Below, in pieces: positions 46,193 to 58,914 of a stretch of DNA of 64,000 nt. The position numbers were made by a program, and so were the translations under genes. Position 1 is the stretch's first letter. Each line of letters opens with the position of its first letter. The notes beneath the pieces were generated by a model. That model saw nothing but the letters and a program-made list of their open reading frames with translations, did no database searches and was not told the DNA's origin. Source of the stretch: Andrena cerasifolii (taxonomy: Eukaryota; Arthropoda; Insecta; Hymenoptera; Andrenidae); contig NC_135124.1 of assembly GCF_050908995.1 (NCBI RefSeq), forward strand, positions 5,146,001 through 5,210,000, given 5' to 3'.

Positions 46193-46602
46193 ATGTCTTA
46201 CCTGCAGGCTCGCCTGGCGGGCACCAGGGCTTCTACTGCCTTAGCTGGAATTATTCGCCAGCACGCTGCCGTATGCAACAAAAGAAGAAACGGCCTCCAC
46301 ATGCCCATATTCACTCGAGCCACGGCAGAATTTCACTTCAAAATCTATAGCCAATGGACAAGATACAGTGAGCTCGTTAATTGTATAAGGTATAAAGCTT
46401 GGGCCGTGCTGAATCCAACAGCCAAGGACCAACTGGTTCGCAAGATGGAACAGGTAGTTATCGCTACAAAATGAGGGTCTTTCTTCAAATGTACCTGCAT
46501 TTTCTGAACACCCAAACCAACTTGTTCCAGGAGATCTTTCAGAATATCGAGGCATTTTACCACCGGAAGAAGAAACTGAAGTTTATGCTGCCAATTTAAA
46601 GT
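46193..46602 (+). CDS. Two-exon small gene, about 108 aa, unrecognised
   Basis: Exon 1 is 46193-46453, ending KMEQ with donor GAACAG/GTAGTT. Exon 2 begins after the acceptor CTTGTTCCAG at 46531 and reads EIFQNIEAFYHRKKKLKF to the TAA. Splicing keeps frame; without it the frame ends six codons later (VVIATK). The ATG at 46193 has context CCGAGATGT. The protein is basic and helical (FHFKIYSQWTRYSELV) with no clear signal peptide. Upstream frames extend to 46079. Family not recognised. Some resemblance in length and heptad pattern of the last helix to the secreted protein at 8889-13091 is noted but weak. Confidence 0.4.
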
Positions 46603-47452
46603 TCATCATCTCTAATACGTTAAATTCCATTGCCAATTAAATTTTGTTCAAAAGTTGTTTGAACTGCCGGCGTTTTTATGGATTTTTTTTTAGGAAATGT
46701 GGGTGCATTTGAGGGAGATCTCTAAAACAATATTCGGCAAAATGCATCGTCCAAATAATAATGAACGGAGAAAATCATATTTTCTCGTTTGATCCATAAA
46801 GAGCTCAACTTGACATACCTAGCAACCGAATAGTTTAAGCGTTGAAGCAGTCACTGTCTTCCACTAATTGTAAGTAGATTAAAAGATAGATTCAGAAAGG
46901 AAGCTAAATGGTTCAAGTCAAACGGAGTCGAGCAACGGGACGAACGACGTGAATGGAGAAAGGATGTTAAGAACTAAATTGTCAAGAATTTTTTGTTAAT
47001 ATTCAACAGTAAGTATGAAGATGTCTGCACTGTCGTGTGAATTCGAAAGGACGTAGGTATCTGGCACAAAAGGTGGATCTGAGATAAATGATTTTTAGTA
47101 TTTCGTGTTATGCCATCGGTATTTTATATGAATTGGATTAGGTTAAATATTAAATCTGGATTAAAAGCTATCTAAGTGCTTGTGACGAACCCGTAAAAAA
47201 AGCACAGGAAAATGAACTGTAGTTACGCCTTTTATTACTAATACTTTGCAGTTTCTGCTATTTCATTTAATAACCAGGCATCGAGTTCACGTACGTCCAA
47301 AATATAAAGAGTTATATTTTTAGTTGCAATGCAGATATGACTTTTTTTATTTAATATACATATAGATAAACAATTTTTGCGCTCCCTGACAGCAATAACT
47401 CAATTTAAGCGAGAGTTGCAGATACGCCTTTTCGAATTAACAGGGCAGTGCA
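46603..47452. other. No gene recognised
   Basis: AT-rich; nothing supported on either strand. Confidence 0.4.
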
Positions 47453-48116
47453 TTAAGCGTCCATTCTACTTTGCCGGCCGAATAAGAAGCCTATTTTCAA
47501 GATTTTTTTCAGAAACTATTGTATAGAGTTTATTGTTTTTATTTTGTGTTAAATATTTTATTATTCCTTGCTGTATAGGATTGTATTTTTTATATTTCCA
47601 AAATATAATTACAAATGTGTGGATTTCAGTAGCAATGTTAGTGCCCTCCTTGCCATCAAAGTGTTTCTAAAATGATAAAAATAGAATGATTGTGTCCAAA
47701 ATAGCGGCCTTATAAAGAAAAAGCAAGCAAGCTCTATACAGCAAGGAATAATAAATATTTAACTTAAAAAAAGCATTAAAATCCGTACAATAGTTCCTGA
47801 AAAAAATTCATGAAAATAGGTCTCTTATTCGGATTTTCTGCTTATTTTTCTCTGGTCTAATTTATGCGTATTAGAACCATTGTAAGGCCGAGAAGAACTT
47901 TCGCAGAGGGCCTGTATTCTCACGGAGGCACAAACTTTGCGATTTAAATCCACACATTTGTAATTATATTTTGTAAACATGAGAAATACGAATATATACA
48001 GCAAAGATTAATAAATATTTAACTAAAAAAAACATTAAAATCCGTACAATAGTTCCTGAAAAAAATTCATGAAAATAGGTCTGTTGTTCGACCGGCAAAG
48101 TAGAATATATCCTTAA
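47453..48116. mobile_element. TTAA-flanked element, family R
   Basis: TTAA at 47453-47456 and 48113-48116. The subterminal TTCTACTTTGCCGG is inverted at both ends. Internal modules are repeated: an inverse AGCAAGGAATAATAAATATT block near 47741 and a near-direct copy with ATTAAAATCCGTACAATAGT at 47777 and 48035. 664 bp. Confidence 0.7.
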
Positions 48117-50002
48117 GGAAAGAAACCCTAAGAAGTTTTCCTATGTCCATAATAAAAGCATACCTAGCGTAACTGTGTGAAAAAATACAGGATCAGATTT
48201 ACAAAGCAATTAATATTACCAAAATAATATTATGAAAAAGGGGGCCATGCAAATTCTTTGTTGTTACACATCACCACAACAATATATTGAACAAGATAAG
48301 AAACAGTTTTCAGCTGTCCAATGTCCATGAGCAAAGCATCTGTTGCATGGAACGACACTAGCGACGCTAGGGAGTGTACCGGGAACTTATAAGAGGGCAA
48401 CTCAGACCTAACCCAGTCCACACTCATATTTCGTTTCAAATGAAAATTATACAAAGCTTCTTAAGAAATGCACGAAATAAAGATTAGAAAAGCTATAAGA
48501 GTATGCGACCAAGAGAAATAATTATAATTAATAACTATCGACTATTCTCAGAAAATGCAATCACGTTAAACAGTATAATGACAAAGGTAGCTACATGATA
48601 CAAGTATTTTTTCAGAACGTATTGAAGAAAATGTTATTTATAAATACAATGAAGGCGAAATATTGTTATTTAATTAGGAAGGCATTGGTTAGAAGCAGAA
48701 ACTAATATCCCACAAGTTTATTCGACATCATGACTTTGAAAATACAAAAGGAACGTCGGTTTTTTTCGTTCTTGTAGACAGAAAAAATATTAACTCGTCA
48801 TTTGAAATTACCTCCTCGTTAGGCAAAACGAGTTATCTCGTCGCGAAAGTTTTGTAATTGCACTCGCACGAAAGCGTACGAAAGAAAACAAAACGATTTA
48901 ATTCCTATTTAATTATTTTTAAACACACCTCTCCATTGTAAATACGCAGAGGGTGTCCCTGGTCGAGAAATTACCAATGGAAAGATGCTTCTGCACTCAC
49001 GGTTCCCGTAGGGGTGTGAGTCAGTCAATTTAGAAAACAAATTGCGTGATTATTTTATAGGCATGCAGCTTATTAACTGTACTCGCTGCAAGTTACCACT
49101 AACAATGAGTAGTAATTAAAATACTTCATACAGGAAGAGCGACGTCGCTTCAAGCGTACCCTCGCGCAAAGCATAGTGAATCAATGATGAAAAATTCCTT
49201 TGACGAAGCTTCTACTTATGTACCTACTTACCTATTGCTTAAAACTCTGTCGACTTTAGAAAATGAAGAATAGGCACAACAAAATTTTTTGAAGTTGATT
49301 TTTCAATTTTTGTTGAAATTCAGGAATATATTACACGACAGCAAACCTAATTTTTTTCTTACCTATGAGTGAGGTTCACCAGATAGGGATCCATAAGACA
49401 ACCTTGCGTGCAAAATTTGAAGATAATATTTGCTACAGTTCAGAATCTACAGTGCCCACTAGCTGTGAATGAGACATTTCCAGAAAATCGGGTTTAAACT
49501 GACTTTATAGGTGGAGAACAAGATTTTCTGTAGTAGGGCTATCATTAAACTTAAGTAGCTATTCCTAGTCCATAAATTGCACACTCCCCTGCCGTCCACT
49601 ACTCTTTTTACTCCTTTCCCCTATCCAAGCCTCAGCGCGAGTATCTTTTGTGTTCAGCGTGGAGTTTTTCACCATGTTTCTTATACGAAACAAACTCTTT
49701 TTTCATATTACTTGTTACTTTTTTTCACGAGACCTACTATTTCCTGCAAGATCTAGAGGTAGACTGCGCAACCATCATTAAACGTTGCGTTTGTTGCATA
49801 CCTATATATTATACGTGCCTATAGCTACTTCAAGAAATTTTCGCCACTGAATATGCACTTCCAAGCAAGTTTCCGTATGTTTTTATTTCAACCCTTGTAA
49901 CTGTTCGGGGTGTATTCTGTCATAGATCTCCATAATAAATTTTTGGACACTGATTTCATGTAGGTAATTAAAATTATCGCATTTCACATTTCTCCTCAGA
50001 CC
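48117..50002. other. No gene recognised
   Basis: AT-rich non-coding DNA; nothing supported. Confidence 0.4.
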
Positions 50003-50230
50003 CAGTGGCGGATTTAACAGGGTGGCCGATGAGCAGTTGCCACCTGGGCCCCTGCTCAGAAGGCCCACCAGGGCCCCAACCTTAAACGAAATTATGATTT
50101 TATCCCAAGTATATTTTTCTCTCTATTATTACACTGAGCCCGTTTTTAGTAAACTACCGCTTTATTTTCCCGAAAAATGGGCCCCTCAGAACGTTTACCA
50201 CCTGGGCCTTTTTTCTTAAATCCGCCACTG
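50003..50230. mobile_element. hAT-like MITE family J copy 3
   Basis: Termini are CAGTGGCGGATTTAACAGGG and inverted CAGTGGCGGATTTAAG. The perfect 8-bp duplication CTCAGACC is at 49995-50002 and 50231-50238. One internal unit; it defines the family. Confidence 0.9.
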
Positions 50231-51443
50231 CTCAGACCTCTATTAATTTCTCTAAATTTTAGATGCACTTTTGTGCTAAATAGTTCGGCAAGAATAGAAA
50301 TTTCTATCCTACACAAAAGAGAAAAAAAATTTTTAAAAAAAATCTCGAGGAACGTCGAAAGCTTTTAACAAGTTGAAGAGAAACAATTTTATATTGTTTC
50401 TCTTAAGTAAAATTCTGCAAGTGAAAGATCCAGATTCGAATCCGGACCCAATTTATACGACTGCTCGATTCTTTTACCCCTAAAGAGAAGTGGACAAATA
50501 TTTTTTATAATTTCTACGCTGAGACTGCCAAAATATAGGGGGGAGGGGCACAATAGCCTTCTTGTTTTTAGTACTTGCTTCAGCGTTCCCCACCTCTTTC
50601 TCTGCCTGTCGGTGTAACAACTCGCTCAATTACCGTTGCAGATAATCATTATCGCGGAAACTGCATCGCTGGGCCTCATTGCCCCAATCCTTAATTAACC
50701 GGCGGCCAGACGGTAATTGGTACGAGCCGATGTACGACACTCGATCCATTGGCGAGAATGAAGGGCACGTGTAGAATAACGTATATGCGTGTACATTCAA
50801 CGAGGTCCGTGCCTACAGACTTCTTGTACCTACACTTCCCCTGTGAACAAGCGTAACGATGGAATTTTAAGTAACTCGATGACGAGATAAGAAATCGGTG
50901 ATCCCCTTTCGCGTCCATCGATTTTTGCATTAGATACTGCTTCATACATATAACACATATGGTTACCATCATCCTTTTCTTTCGTTCAGATAATCCATAT
51001 TTTTATAAATAAATTAAAATTTCTTTAATCACAAAACTGACGCGTAGGTAATCATGAACCGTTGATGCATGTACATATAAGTAAATAGGTAGCAGAAATG
51101 AATAACAGTAAGCACCGACTTTTGTCTACTCTAAAAATTAAATATAATCTTTGGAAGTGGAGGACTAACTTAACTCTTTGTTCTCCTATGAGAACAATGT
51201 TATTAGAAAACACATTTTAAACGTCGAATGTATTGCCTGTGAGTCCCCGAATGTTTATTTTGAAAACGTGAGCTCGGGGATCGCTTTGTACTACGCCGTC
51301 TCCCTAACCCTTCAGCAGCCGAGACTGGGATGAGTCGTTACTAATGAAATTTAAAATATCAATACTGTTATAAGGCCCCGTGTCTTCAAAACTGAGTGCC
51401 TCAATATTTTCTACCAGTTCATGGAATTGTAATCAATCTTAAT
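50231..51443. other. No gene recognised
   Basis: GC-richer near 50580-50900; no recognisable frame. Confidence 0.4.
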
Positions 51444-51681
51444 CAATGGAGGATTTAACAGAGCGGCTGATAAACAGTTGCCGCCTAGGCCCCTGCCCAA
51501 AAGGCCCCTCGGGCCTTATCTCCAAAAAAAATTATGATTAGGTACAGGTATCCAAACACTACATTTATTTTCGTACTACTACACTTGGCCCGTTTTTAGT
51601 AAACTACCTTTTCATTTTCCCGAAAAATTGGGCCCTTCAGAACGTTTGCCATCTGGGCCTTTTTTCTTAAATCCGCCACTG
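51444..51681. mobile_element. hAT-like MITE family J copy 4
   Basis: Starts CAATGGAGGATTTAAC and ends TTAAATCCGCCACTG. Duplications ATCTTAAT (51436-51443) and ATCTCAAT (51682-51689) differ at one base. Confidence 0.85.
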
Positions 51682-52515
51682 ATCTCAATCAATGTAATAA
51701 TAATATTTTATATGTACTCTATATGATTCCATAGCTTTATAAATGACAAGTTCAGTTACAGTCATTGTGTATATAATACTCTATAACTAATATCACGTGT
51801 TGTCCAAAACTGGTTTCGTTGTTCAAAAGAAAGTCAATGCCGTAAATTGAACCTTTCAATAATTCCTTTCGCAGGTATTACATGTTACCGCAGGCTGTAT
51901 GGTATGCAAATAGCAGCGTCGTAATAATCGCTAGACAGCATAATTATTGGGCCGCAAACATCTCCAATTGTAAGAGATAAAAATCGTTCAGGGGTTCAAG
52001 TAACACTCGTGTACGAGTAATAAGGTGCTTTTCTAACGTCTCCGTCCCGATAAAATGCAGGATAAATTTAATACCGTAACTTGCACGTGCGTGTTGCTCA
52101 CGCAACAGCACGCATGCTACGGTTAATTGTAATTTATGCCCGGACGACTTAAGGCTACATCTTGCGTGGTTACTTCATTTATTTATTCCGCACTTTTTGT
52201 CTCTACGGGTTTGATTAATTTCGCGAATTAACCTGCTTAATTAATCCCCAATTAATTTATAAAACACACCCCATCGTAATATTATTCGCTCCGTTCTACG
52301 ACGTTAGCAAAAAGCTTGTGTGTGTTTTGTTTCTTCGATTCTCAACTTTCGTTTTGTTTGCGAAAAATTCATATCGTGTAGTCTTGCCGCTATTAGGAAT
52401 GCATTCTGTGTTATTCTTATAGTGGTACGTTGTAAATTCCTGAAACATTCAGCTTGCAAAAAATTATACATTTAAACATAATATGGACGTTAAGTTTGCG
52501 TCTCTTGAAACGCGT
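51682..52515. other. No gene recognised
   Basis: AT-rich non-coding DNA. Confidence 0.4.
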
Positions 52516-53369
52516 AGGGTAGATGTCCCAATTACCGTGCTTTGACGCAGACTTGCTCGCGAAGAAATTAATTACTGACTTCTCTTACTTTAATTTTGCT
52601 TGGTAAAAATTTATATTGGTGTTTTGAACTTTTCTCTTCATTAAGGCATTTTTTCAGGTTGAAAATGTTAATTCTTCATATTTTTTTAATTGAAATAAAA
52701 ATACTTGTTTTTGTCCCAATTACCGTGCCCTGAAAATGCGTTGTCCCTGTTCTGTTAGGTTATGTCTTTGAACTTTGAACTGTTCAAAACATTTTTTTCC
52801 TCTACGAGAACTGTTTTTTTGTCATTTTAATATGACCTTTTCATTACAAAAGCAAAATATGCAAATATAAATTTCTGTTCACCCGTTCTGAGAAACGAAA
52901 GTAAGGTTAGGTTTAGTAGTTACAGAGGGAGCCAGTGGGCACCGAGGGGCACGATAATAGGGACATGCGTTAAATTCCTATCCCAATTACCGGATTCACT
53001 TTACAAATACGAAAACGTTTCAAAAGTGCTCGTTTTGCTACTTTTTCATAAAATTTGAACCTTTTATGATATAATAAACACTTTACATAAGTGCCAATCA
53101 TGATAATTATCAATTTATTCACTTCTGTAAAGTACGTGTTCCTTACAGTTTCCGGTAAGAATTTAGGTAAATCCATCGAAATCTTCATATGCATTTTTTA
53201 ATTTTTTTTTTACTATGCTTTAATTGTTTAAAAATGCAACCTTCTCGTTTGTAACACATCCATTAATAGTTTAACTTAATTAAAAAAATTTCTTTCCTTA
53301 TTTATTTATGCGAGTTTTTTTGTACGGCTTCTTTAAGCTTAAAGGCATGGTAATAGGTACATCTACCCT
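52516..53369. mobile_element. AGGGT-terminus element, 854 bp
   Basis: Left AGGGTAGATGTCCCAATTAC and inverted right AGGGTAGATGTACCTATTAC are matching ends. The motif CCCAATTACCG recurs three times inside (near 52530, 52715 and 52982). The interior holds no recognisable protein. Confidence 0.65.
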
Positions 53370-54055
53370 ATAATACAAGCCGCTTCAGCTTCTCGAATGC
53401 CGTGAGTAAGATCTTAACGTCTTTATTTCCGCGTTTACGTCTTTCACAGGAAGACTGATTTTTTGCCGATCTTCCTTTGTTTCGATCGATGTTGGAGAAA
53501 AAACAACCGATCCGATCGGAGCATGCTGGAATGGGCTCGCCAAGGATACCTACGAGCAACAGCCGACACGATTATTGAGCGCGCAAAGATAAAAGGTCGG
53601 TTTGGCTCCCATAAACCAAAGCGCACGCGGCTCCACTTTATGCTGATCGATTTGTGGTGATTTTATAACTTTGCCTGTCCATAGTTGTTCTCGCGAAGAC
53701 GGGGTTCAAACGGGCCGCGATATTTTATATCTGCCGCGTAAACGCAGAATGAAGCTGGAGCTTTACATATTCCGACAGAAAGGGCCGAGTAGTAAGCAGT
53801 TTTCTTTTAAGAAGTTTCTTTGTGCCATGTTTCGCCATCTTGCTTCGAAACCACCTCGACGTCAAATAATGACGTCTATCATAGTTACATAATAAAAAAG
53901 TTGTATATCTTCTTTCATAGAAATATATATTTTCCTTATTTTTATTGACTTATTATTTTCGGAAACTTAATACTTTGTACGCTCTTGAAAAATAGAAAAC
54001 ATTTTTACCCGATTGCTATAAAATCGCAGTGGACAGATTGTTGAAAATGATGTAC
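53370..54055. other. No gene recognised downstream of MELK
   Basis: GC-richer between 53380 and 53880, with open frames of 60-75 codons on both strands; none recognised. Confidence 0.4.
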
Positions 54056-54061
54056 TTTATT
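54056..54061 (-). terminator. Candidate MELK poly(A) signal
   Basis: AATAAA on the minus strand, 357 bases after the stop codon at 54418. It is a candidate only. Confidence 0.4.
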
Positions 54062-54417
54062 TATAGTCTCTTATACTGTATAAATATTACACAGTGGCCG
54101 ATTCTATTTTTCACGAGAATTGCAGGTTTAAAATAAAATCTTCGAAGTCCGGAGAAATATTTACGTTACGATAAGTTTTATATCTCTGTAATATTTCTCC
54201 TGCGAAGAAACTATATTCCAGAAAGGTACTACGATGCAGATTGGGTTACTGAATATAAAGTTGACGTAAAGAACATCTGCTGATATTTCATATTCCATTA
54301 CTTTTAAAACCCATTTAACACGATTAATAGAGTTCAGGGCACAGTGGAACAGTCTCTCCACGATGCATAAATTCAAATATATGTGTATATTGTTCATATA
54401 AAAATATTGGGAAGACT

Positions 54418-57400
54418 TCAAATGGGACATTTTGACTCTGTCGAACATTCCGGTTCTGTAGAGAGATCTTCAGCTGCCAGAGCAAGAACTTCTTCGCATA
54501 CCCGCTTATAAACCCATGCGTCACCTTTTAATCTCTTTCTCCGAATACCGACTAATAATTTATCATTCGAGACACCCTCTAACAAACAAACTTCCAACTC
54601 GAAAGAACAAGCGCTCCTGGATGAAAATGGTCGTACCGTATCTTTGTCATCTTCCGAACAATCTTCCGTTTCTCCTTGCAGTATGAACCTACCAAAATAT
54701 TTTATTTACAAGTATAATATGTGTGTACAGAGTGTCGTGTAAGCGGATTCTACGCGAGAAAATCAATCGAAAATAAATGAGATTTTTTCGTACAGGGCTG
54801 TTTTTAAGAAAATAACTTTAAATATTTCTCGTGTACTTGATTGTGTCTCCTGAAACCTCGATATGAAAAAATTTTATTCTTTATTTTCGATCGATTCTCC
54901 CGCGCGTACGACCAGTCACAATTTACACGATACCCTGCATATCTATTTAATAAATTTCCGAATTCTTTCAAATGTTACCCTTTTTGATGGCACATAATTC
55001 CTTTATGACGGAGCGCTCGACGTAACTGCGAAAGGACGTATTTCGGATCATCGCTGGATGTCGACGATACGTTGCAAAGACCCTTGAAAAGTAATATGAA
55101 AATAGCAGAGTTGAATTCAGAATTATTCCTGCGTCTACAGTGTGAGTATTCAAGTACAAACTTTGCCAGAAAGTATGTTCGGTTGTTCGGGATCAATATT
55201 TTCAGTTTTCACGCGCCTCTTTGGTGTAAGGACGCAACGTACACGATTCAAGCCGCGCTCTATACCCTTTATTACTTTTCTTGCACTTCCTGGTGTAGAT
55301 GATGGTGTTCCTCTAAAAAAAAATTGTTCTTTAATACCACTTACAACCAACGTCGTGTTATTTTATTCCTGTTGTTATTATTATTATACATGCTTACTTC
55401 GAATCAGAGACTGGAGTATTAGTTGCCACAGAAACGTCTCTATCTTTTTCTGCAACTCTTTTTATAGGAACTGCAATCAATTTTTTTACTATTCGTTAGA
55501 TTAATTGTAAAGAATTTGAATAACACAAAAAACACGGATAATTCGAAGTTGAATAGCAAAGGAATAGCAAACAGGTATTATACCTTTCAGAAGGGGATGG
55601 GATAAAGGATTCTTATACATAGCTATTTGTAACTCCAAATTGTGTTTGTTCACAAGTCGTTGCTCTTCTCTAACTAATTATCTGCTTTTCACACAACTAC
55701 AGCAATTTATGGCAGTTGGAAACTTTCATTAAAGTTTCTAATTAGGTGGCTAGCATCACCTAATTAGAAATAAACTTAAGAAAATGTGTTATAAAAGTAA
55801 CTACCATCAGCGTGATAGAACGCAAGTACGTCTAACAAGTTCTTTAATGAAAAGGAACAGTTACTATAAACAAAAGTTTATTTAATACAAAATATTTTTC
55901 GCAAATTTTAACGAGAGACGTAGCAATTTAAATCCAATTGATTCCGTTCGTAAAGACTATTAAACCAAGAGCAAAAAAGCGATTGCAATTTTACATAACA
56001 TACCAGGAGAGCATAGATCGTCGGTTTCTTTACTTCGAAGTCGTTTCCTTCCAGGTAAATGTGGCTCCAGAAAATCGTTGACTACATAAGGAAAAAGCAG
56101 AGAAACAGTAATTACATTAGAATAATAATTACACGGTACATTTATCTGCAATATATGTGAAAGCATGGCTAAATGGCAGTAGCTCACCAGCTTCAGGTGT
56201 TTTGGCAAAAACATTATAAACGGTATCTAATTCAGGCGACGTTCTAGTATTTTTATTTCTTGAAGAATAATTAAGCTTAGTTACAATATTATTTATTTCA
56301 CCTTCTCTCTGTAATTAATAACAACAAATATGTAAAATAAGTGTAAAATATTTTTAAACATATACTTACACTGCGTTCCACATAAGAGCGTACCAACGCC
56401 CCTACCGATTTGCGACCGTTCTGCGCAGCTCCCACGGATCTGACACGCGATTGGTCGTAGCACTTTCCCTGCCGGTTTACTACCAATCAACAGTGTATCC
56501 CTGCGCGAAACGAGTACGCTCTAATGTGGAACGCAATGTAGTGATGGGACTGATACCGTATCGATACATATCGATACCGTTCTACAAATTTAGAGCTGGT
56601 ATTGATACATATCAAAGTCAAAGGTATCAAAAGGAATCGATGCTTCTTTGATACTTACATATGCGAATGTATCGATACCTGTTTGATACCTACACAAAAA
56701 TATCGATACCTGTTTGATACCTACCTGAAAATGTCGATATCTGTCGACGTACAATTACAAGATAACTATTTTAAAGAAACTTATTTATCCAGAAAAATAA
56801 ATCCTCTAATTCATTGGAAGCAAAATGCAAAAAAATATTTCATTTTAGCCGAGTTGATAAACAAATATTTTTGTGATATCAAACGAATATCGATACTTTC
56901 GTAAAATATCAAACCAGTTTTGTATAGTATTGATATGGTATCGGTTGAAGAAGAATCGGTATCGATAATTGAAGGGTCACATGCAATAAGGGGACTAGCG
57001 CTCGAAAATGGGGAAAATTATTGTCCAAACGCTAAGAAAGATTGGAAAATTAAGTATTGTTAAACTGAATTGTAAAAAGTATAGTGTTGTAAAGCTCATC
57101 ACGACACACATATTTTAACACTATATTTTTTAAAATGCAGTTTAACAACATTTAATTTTCCAATATTTCTTACCGTTTGGACAATACTTTTTCGCATTTT
57201 CGAGCACTCAATTGATACCAAGTACCTAAAATTCCGATGCGTATCGGTAGTTCCTATTGAGTACTATGGTATCGAATTGATTGAATATCATCAATAGTAT
57301 TGGTATCAGTCCCATCACTACATGTACTTGATGCCCAATGTACTACCTCTGATTTAAAATGCGCCTTTGCAGAAGATGATATTCGAAGTGAAAGTCCGTG

Positions 57401-58808
57401 AAGCTTTCTGTCTAAGAGTAAAAGATACGTAGCAGTCTTATAATCAGTTCGATCACTTTTTACAAGCTTCTTCCACATGTCTAAAGCGCGTTCGCCACAT
57501 ACCGCGGACATCGTGCTTAACACATCGTCATCCTTCTCAAACTGCAAACGCACAGCTTTCATTAAAGTATTAAAGTACTTATGAATGACCGAAAGTTTGA
57601 AAAGTCTCTCACATTAGCCTTATGAACAAATGAAACAGGATTAAGAAACTCTGCTGTAATCCATGGGTGATTGCACAATTGTTGTATAGTAATTCTCTTC
57701 TTTGGATCTATTTGTAACATTGCTCTTATAAGCTTTTTACTGCTATTCGATAACCAACACGGTTCATCGTATTTGCCACTCTAAAATTCAACTACGATCA
57801 ATTACTCTCCCGATACAATCTAATCTAACGAACAAGACTTACAAGAATTTTTTTATACAAACACTCTATACTATTATCGTCGAAAGGCAGAAAGCCGCAC
57901 ATTAATGCGTATAAAAGGACTCCCATACTCCATATATCTACTTCCGAACCTGTGTAAGAAATATGAATTTTTCATCTATATAGCGGTATAATTAAATCCT
58001 AAAAATATGTTTGATACCTAAATATTTTCTTCCCAATATGAGTTCCGGTGCAGCGTATGTCGGAGAGCCACACGATGTTTGTAAATACGATTCCATCCCA
58101 CTTTTTGGTTTCGCGCATAATCCAAAATCTATAAGTTTTAAATTCTCTTTTTTGTCTAATAAAATGTTCTCCTAGATGCAGAAATAATATTGTCTCACAC
58201 TTGCAGAAATGTTTGTAACTTAGCAGGCGCGTTACTTACTGGTTTTAAGTCACGGTGAGCATATCCTAAACTATGTAAGTACGCCACTGCAGAGAGGATT
58301 TGGCGAAAGAATTTTCGTGATTCTGTTTCAGAGAGTCTATTTCTCTCAACTATAAATAAAAAATAGGAGTATAATCTATCAATGATTTCCTAAGCTTCGG
58401 AAGATAAAAGGAAATTCTGAAACGTGAAATCGCGATATATAATATTACCTATATGGTCGAATAATTCTCCACCGGAACAATATTCTATCACCATAAAATA
58501 GTGGCTCTCTGTTTCGATCACTTGATACAGCCTGCAAATATGTTGATGCAATAAAGTCTTCAATGCTTCAACTTCCAGTTTAACTCTGGGTAAAACGTCC
58601 TGAGAATTGAAAAATCGATTGCAATGGGATAGCACGTTTTTATCAAATTTTAAGGAACACTTACGCCCAGTGCCATTTTATTCATTATTTTGATAGCAAC
58701 TTTTTCGCCGGTGAAGACGTGCGTAGCAAGTTTAACTTTCGCGAAGCCTCCGCTTCCGATGGTCTTTTCCAAATCGTACAGACCTTTGAGCGCTGCATAT
58801 CGCACCAT
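54418..58808 (-). CDS. MELK: Maternal embryonic leucine zipper kinase, 14 exons, 636 aa
   Basis: A serine/threonine kinase of the AMPK-related family that acts in cell division. Exons, 5' to 3': 58665-58808, 58449-58599, 58240-58349, 58018-58171, 57843-57949, 57613-57780, 57347-57541, 56188-56308, 56004-56081, 55584-55667, 55398-55470, 55162-55312, 54979-55082, 54418-54688. All have GT/AG ends and compatible phases (exon 10 is the least certain). Visible motifs: glycine loop IGSGGFAKV (17-25), Lys40 in VAIKIM, HRDLKP with Asp132, DFG at 150-152, and activation segment QTSCGSPTYAAPE with Thr167, the residue autophosphorylated in vertebrate MELK. Then a UBA-type DYKTATYLLLL (311-321), the conserved ARKVIKGIERGLNRV (about 472-486), and a KA1 domain ending GIRRKRLKGDAWVYKR (594-609). 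The length is close to human MELK (651). Intron 7 is filled by two transposons; no coding damage is seen. Confidence 0.95.
54728..54937. mobile_element. TA-type MITE in a MELK intron
   Basis: Termini are CAGAGTGTCGTGTAAG and inverted CAGGGTATCGTGTAAA, with TA on the left flank and CATA on the right. The subterminal GAAAATCAATCGAAAATAAA pairs with its inverse. It lies between the last two MELK exons. Confidence 0.65.
55735..55770. repeat. Perfect 14-bp hairpin in a MELK intron
   Basis: TTTCTAATTAGGTG / CACCTAATTAGAAA with an 8-base loop GCTAGCAT, between exons 9 and 10. Confidence 0.7.
56369..56538. mobile_element. TA-target MITE family K, copy 2, in MELK intron 7
   Basis: Termini are CACTGCGTTCCACATAAGAG and inverted CATTGCGTTCCACATTAGAG, with TA at 56367-56368 and 56539-56540. 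170 bp, closely matching 34386-34557. The right TA is shared with the next element. Confidence 0.85.
56541..57318. mobile_element. TIR element family L in MELK intron 7
   Basis: Termini GTGATGGGACTGATACC at both ends, flanked by TA (56539-56540, 57319-57320). Repeated TATCGATACC words fill both subterminal regions. The core holds a second inverted repeat (TTGTCCAAACG, near 57030 and 57175). The right end stops 28 bp from the MELK exon 7 donor. Confidence 0.8.
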
Positions 58809-58870
58809 CGTGTCAGATTTATAAAACATCCAATAATATTCTATAATTTCGCGTTGTCAGTCGCATCACT

Positions 58871-58914
58871 TTTGAACTCACAATTTCTAACGTAAACAAT
58901 TTGCGGAAGCCAAT
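58871..58914 (-). promoter_or_regulatory. Possible CCAAT plus CHR-like promoter of MELK
   Basis: Read toward MELK, ATTGG (a reverse CCAAT box, 58910-58914) lies 33 bases before TTCAAA (58871-58876, the inverse of the cell-cycle homology word TTTGAA), which is about 65 bases before the ATG. That pairing is typical of G2/M genes in animals. Here it rests on two short motifs. Confidence 0.35.

Noticed and set aside
50430..50455. tRNA B-box-like GATTCGAATCC
   Set aside because: No upstream A box or cloverleaf arms; isolated match.
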